A stretch of 64,000 nucleotides of DNA. Origin: Mycobacterium heidelbergense (lineage in GTDB: Bacteria > Actinomycetota > Actinomycetes > Mycobacteriales > Mycobacteriaceae). Below the pieces are notes generated by a model. It had not been told where the DNA came from. It ran no database searches and worked only from the letters and a program-made list of their open reading frames with translations. Each line of letters begins with the position of its first letter. Positions within the stretch are counted from its first letter, which is position 1. Of the stretch, positions 60,925 to 64,000 are shown in pieces. The translations under genes were made by a program, and so were the position numbers. The stretch covers positions 3,162,001-3,226,000 of the forward strand of contig NZ_AP022615.1 in the NCBI RefSeq assembly GCF_010730745.1. Direction: 5' to 3'.

Positions 60925-62660
60925 CCGTTGGCGTGCAGCAGCGGCCGCAGCCTGTCCGTCTTCTGCTGCGTCCACCCGGGCGGCGACAGCACCGCCGCCC
61001 AGCCGTTGGCGACATCGGCGACGTAATGGTGGCCGTGCCCGTCGGGCACGTCGACCGCCACCGCCATGTCGGCCGAGACTTGCAGGAACGTCACCACCGG
61101 GATCCACCGTGTCTGGCGCAGCACGTCATAGCCGCGCCTCTCGCGCAGCCAGTCCGGTTTGGCGAACAACAGGTCGGGGGTCCACCAGGCGATCGGATCG
61201 GAGGCGTGCTGCAGATACACCACCCGCGGCGTCTCCCACGTCGTGTTCGGACGGTCCAAATCGCTTGCGCGGGCGACGAAACGGACGTTCCTGCCGTCGT
61301 CGTAGATCGGCAGCCACTGCGGGGAACCGGCGTCGCGCGTCGAGGTCAGGTCCGTCCAGATGGTGTTGTTGAAGGTCGGCCCGCTGAACAGGGCGCCGTC
61401 GGTGCGGGCCAGGACGTTGTTCAGGCTCATGAAGGGCGCCTCGCCGCCGAACGATCCCAGGCTTTCGCCGAACACCACGAGCTTGGGGCGTTGCCCCTCC
61501 GGGATTTGGCGCACCAGCCGGTCGACGGCCTCGAACAGCGCCTGGCCGGCGTGCCGGGCGTTCTCCTTATCCACCAGGAAGGACAGCCAGCTCGGCAGGA
61601 ACGAATACTGCATGCTCACGATCGCGGTGTTGCCGTTGTACATGTACTCCAGCGCCGAGGCCTCCGCCTCGTTGATCCAGCCGGTCCCGGTGGTCGTCGC
61701 GACCGCGACGACGGCGCGCCGCAGCCCGCCCTCGCGCTGCAGCTCGCGCGCCGCGAGCTCGGCGGCCGCGGTGATGCCGTCCGCCGAGTTCAGCCCGGCG
61801 TAGGCGCGGATCGGCTCGGTGGCCGGGGCCCCGTTGAACGCGGTCAGCTCGTCGACCCTGGGACCGCCCTGGATGAAGATGCGGCCTTGGTGGCCCAGCG
61901 ATTCCCATGACACCAGCGACTCGGGACCCCCGGATCGCAGCGCGGTCTTCGGGGGCGTGGTGTCGGGGTTCATCTCGTTGTTGACCGAGGCGAACGTGTG
62001 GTTCATCGTGCGCATGGCGGACTTGAGCACGACGCCGTTGAGCAGGGTGATGGTCAGCACCACGAGCAGGACGACGACGATGGTCACCGAGAGGCGAAAC
62101 GGCGCGATCCTATCGAGCACGCCGACGAGGAAGGCGACCAGCCAGCGGATGAACTGGCCGATTTCCACCAGCGTGAACAGCACCACGAGCGAGAGGCCCG
62201 CGGCCACGGGGTAGTCGTACCACTTCAGGTGCTCGACCCCCATCAGGTCGCGCACCTGGTCCTGCCAGACGTGGAACCAGATCGCCATCAGCACCAAGCC
62301 GACCGCGCCGACAGGGACCAGCACCGCCCAGGCCCAGCGCGGCGGCGGCGGGCTGTAATTCTTGGTTCGCATGTAACGGACCAGCCAGACGGCGAAGACG
62401 CCCAGCCCATAGCCGATGGCGCCGGAGAAGCCGCTGACCAACCCCTGAAACAGCGCGCCGCGTGGCAACAGCGACGGCGTCAGCGAAAACCAAATGAACA
62501 CAACGCCAACCGCGGTGCCGGTGAAGGTGTAATGGCGAACCCACCACGGTCGGCCGGCGGGCCGTGGGGTCGGGCGCTCGGGCGGCTCGATTTCCGCCGC
62601 CGGTTCGTGGCCGGGCGGCTCGTCTGTGGAAGCGGTCGTTGCGGGACCCGATTCGCTCAT
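60921..62660 (-). CDS. Membrane-anchored alpha/beta hydrolase, Abhydrolase_9 family (Rv1069c-type)
   Basis: A 579-residue protein. The N-terminal part has about five membrane helices (for example FTGTAVGVVFIWFSLTPSLL, VLVPVGAVGLVLMAIWFHVW, LSVTIVVVLLVVLTITLLNG). The C-terminal alpha/beta-hydrolase domain has the nucleophile in VFGESLGSFGGEAP near residue 377 and the terminal HHYVADVANGW with the catalytic His. The substrate is unknown; the topology suggests action at the membrane. It lies 10 bp after echA8 in the same direction. Confidence 0.9.
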   Translation of the reverse strand: MSESGPATTASTDEPPGHEPAAEIEPPERPTPRPAGRPWWVRHYTFTGTAVGVVFIWFSLTPSLLPRGALFQGLVSGFSGAIGYGLGVFAVWLVRYMRTKNYSPPPPRWAWAVLVPVGAVGLVLMAIWFHVWQDQVRDLMGVEHLKWYDYPVAAGLSLVVLFTLVEIGQFIRWLVAFLVGVLDRIAPFRLSVTIVVVLLVVLTITLLNGVVLKSAMRTMNHTFASVNNEMNPDTTPPKTALRSGGPESLVSWESLGHQGRIFIQGGPRVDELTAFNGAPATEPIRAYAGLNSADGITAAAELAARELQREGGLRRAVVAVATTTGTGWINEAEASALEYMYNGNTAIVSMQYSFLPSWLSFLVDKENARHAGQALFEAVDRLVRQIPEGQRPKLVVFGESLGSFGGEAPFMSLNNVLARTDGALFSGPTFNNTIWTDLTSTRDAGSPQWLPIYDDGRNVRFVARASDLDRPNTTWETPRVVYLQHASDPIAWWTPDLLFAKPDWLRERRGYDVLRQTRWIPVVTFLQVSADMAVAVDVPDGHGHHYVADVANGWAAVLSPPGWTQQKTDRLRPLLHANG

Positions 62661-62670
62661 CGCGGCATTC

Positions 62671-63444
62671 CTACCGGTGGGTGAAATCGGGGGCGCGCTT
62701 CTCGATGAACGCCGCCATGCCCTCGGACTGGTCCGCCGTCGCGAAGGTCGAATGAAACAGCCTGCGTTCGTAGAGAAGTCCTTCGGACAGGGTCGTTTCG
62801 AAAGCCCGGTTGACGGCCTCCTTGGCCATCCGGGCGGCCGACCGCGACATGCGCGAGATGGTGGTGGCGACGGCCCTGGCCTCGGTGAGCAGGTCGTCGG
62901 CCGGCACCACCCGCGAAACCAGGCCGCTCCGTTCGGCTTCCGCGGCGTCGATGGTGCGCCCGGTCAGGATGAGGTCCATGGCCTTGGCCTTGCCGATGGC
63001 CCGGGTGAGGCGCTGCGAACCGCCCATGCCCGGCAGCACCCCGAGTTTGATCTCCGGTTGGCCGAACTTCGCCGTGTCGGCCGCGATCAGCAGGTCGCAC
63101 ATCATCGCCAGCTCGCAGCCGCCGCCGAGCGCGTGCCCGGCCACCGCGGCGATCGTCGGGGTGCGGACCGCGGCCAGTGTGGCCCAGGCGGCGAAGAAGT
63201 CGGCGTCGAACGCGTCGGCGAACGAAAGGCCGGCCATCTCCTTGATGTCGGCGCCGGCCGCGAAGGCCTTGGCCGAACCGGTGATGATGATCGCCCCGAT
63301 GCCGGGGTCGTTGTCGAGTTCCGTTGCCGCGCCGGTGACTTCGCGCATCACCTGGCTGTTGAGCGCGTTGAGCGCCTCCGGCCGGTTCAGTGTGATGATC
63401 CCGACGCGCTGATCGCGCTCGACGAGGATGGTTTCGTACGTCAT
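62671..63444 (-). CDS. echA8: Enoyl-CoA hydratase EchA8
   Basis: A 257-residue crotonase-fold enzyme that hydrates 2-enoyl-CoA in beta-oxidation. The oxyanion-hole segment is AFAAGADIKEM near residue 65, and the catalytic Glu region includes GHALGGGCELAMMCDLLIAAD near 107 and QPEIKLGVLPGMGGSQRLTR near 129. Length is identical to Rv1070c. ATG 63444 has AGGGAGG upstream; it starts 3 bp after echA9 ends, so the two form an operon. Confidence 0.95.
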   Translation of the reverse strand: MTYETILVERDQRVGIITLNRPEALNALNSQVMREVTGAATELDNDPGIGAIIITGSAKAFAAGADIKEMAGLSFADAFDADFFAAWATLAAVRTPTIAAVAGHALGGGCELAMMCDLLIAADTAKFGQPEIKLGVLPGMGGSQRLTRAIGKAKAMDLILTGRTIDAAEAERSGLVSRVVPADDLLTEARAVATTISRMSRSAARMAKEAVNRAFETTLSEGLLYERRLFHSTFATADQSEGMAAFIEKRAPDFTHR

Positions 63445-63447
63445 GGC

Positions 63448-64000
63448 TTACCTCCCTGGGAAACTCAGGTCGTCGTCGACCGGCGCGAAATACGCCTCCA
63501 CGTCGGCCGGGGTGATTTCGGCCAGCGTCGCCGGCGACCACTTCGGATCGCGATCCTTGTCGATGATCTGCGCGCGGATGCCCTCCACCAGGTCGTGCGA
63601 GCGCACCGACGCGCTAGACACCCGATAGTCCTGGACCAGAACGTCTTCGAGCGCCCCCATCGCGGCCGCGCGACGCACCGCCTGCAGCGCCACCGACACG
63701 GCGATGGGGGAGCGCGTGGCGATCAGGTCGGCCGCTTCGTGGGCCGGTTCGGCGTCATGCCCCCGCAGCGCGGCGACGATGTCCTCGGCGGTGTCTTTCG
63801 TGAAACACTCGTCGATCCAATCACGTTGCGCGGCAAGGCTACTCGGTGGTGGTTCGACGGCGTGGGCGGCCAGCGCGCCCTCGACGCCGTCGTCGACGAT
63901 GGCCTCGGTGAACGCGTCGAGTTCGCCGTGCGGCACGTAGTGGTCGGCGAATCCCATTGCGATGGCGTCGGATCCGGAGAACGTCGCTCCGGTCATGGCG
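63448..64000 (-). CDS. echA9: EchA9, enoyl-CoA hydratase/3-hydroxyisobutyryl-CoA hydrolase family, 5' end outside
   Basis: Only the C-terminal ~184 residues are visible; the frame continues past the right edge, and the Met at 63996 is internal. The fragment shows LTGATFSG-like MTGATFSGSDAIAMGFADHYV, then the helical C-terminal domain with WIDECFTKDTAEDIVAALRG and SPIAVSVALQAVRRAA, ending near KDRDPKWSPATLAEITPADV. This C-terminal part is characteristic of 3-hydroxyisobutyryl-CoA hydrolases of valine breakdown. Position upstream of echA8 agrees with Rv1071c. Confidence 0.9.
   Translation of the reverse strand, partial: AMTGATFSGSDAIAMGFADHYVPHGELDAFTEAIVDDGVEGALAAHAVEPPPSSLAAQRDWIDECFTKDTAEDIVAALRGHDAEPAHEAADLIATRSPIAVSVALQAVRRAAAMGALEDVLVQDYRVSSASVRSHDLVEGIRAQIIDKDRDPKWSPATLAEITPADVEAYFAPVDDDLSFPGR

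Overview
The window is chromosomal DNA from a slow-growing Mycobacterium, most likely a member or close relative of the M. avium complex. The evidence is the very high GC content, the PE/PPE/Esx genes, and a gene order that follows the M. tuberculosis H37Rv interval from ksgA/rsmA (Rv1010) to echA9 (Rv1071c), recognised from protein features and order. The PE_PGRS genes that sit between Rv1066 and Rv1069c in H37Rv are absent, and several genes foreign to the H37Rv layout are inserted. No database search was possible; family and ortholog calls rest on motifs, lengths and synteny.

Layout. 1-4.5 kb: the rsmA end, ispE, the acyl-AMP ligase pks16, then pth and rplY on the minus strand. 4.6-10.5 kb: a block absent from this place in H37Rv, with an SDR oxidoreductase, a cytochrome P450 carrying an in-frame 12-bp repeat, and an Rv0386-type adenylyl cyclase/NB-ARC/LuxR regulator. 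10.5-14.0 kb: the minus-strand run glmU, prs, arsC-like, lpqT. 14.2-17.3 kb: a complete class II lanthipeptide synthetase (LanM) with a ProcM-like Cys-Cys-Gly zinc motif and no obvious precursor. 17.4-28.7 kb: tRNA-Gln, a TetR regulator, a lysA-like gene, mfd, mazG, lpqU, eno, an FtsB/DivIC-like gene, a DUF501 gene and ppx2. 28.7-29.3 kb: a small winged-helix-like gene between ~70-bp imperfect inverted repeats, with more repeats beside it. 29.3-40.1 kb: the potassium system, here one co-directional minus-strand run (27-aa ORF, kdpF, A, B, C, D, E), downstream of trcR-trcS. 40.8-45.1 kb: a solitary PPE gene facing the PE8-PPE15-esxJ-esxI operon (ESX-5 type substrates). 45.5-47.4 kb: tRNA-Leu and an arsenic operon (arsR, an internally deleted acr3, arsC, arsI). 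47.4-51.7 kb: two methyltransferase-like genes, a membrane protein, a dienelactone-hydrolase-like gene, a small DUF protein and a DUF427 protein. 52.4-64 kb: the Rv1057-Rv1071c block (beta-propeller, fadD14, a reductase-like protein, a class II amidotransferase-like protein, two patatins, lpqV, a cysteine-dioxygenase-like gene, rhodanese, Abhydrolase_9, echA8, partial echA9).

Functionally most genes are house-keeping (translation, PRPP, UDP-GlcNAc, glycolysis, transcription-coupled repair, polyphosphate, K+ uptake). The accessory layer holds the lone LanM, the P450/SDR/cyclase block, the damaged arsenic operon and several families of intergenic palindromes and repeats. TrcR in this window has a known target in M. 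tuberculosis, Rv1057, whose ortholog lies 12 kb away in the same window.

The best candidates for something undescribed are the orphan CCG-type LanM, the winged-helix cassette bounded by long inverted repeats whose 20-bp core recurs elsewhere in the window, the 27-aa membrane peptide coupled to kdpF, and the enlarged KdpC in an inverted kdpFABC block.
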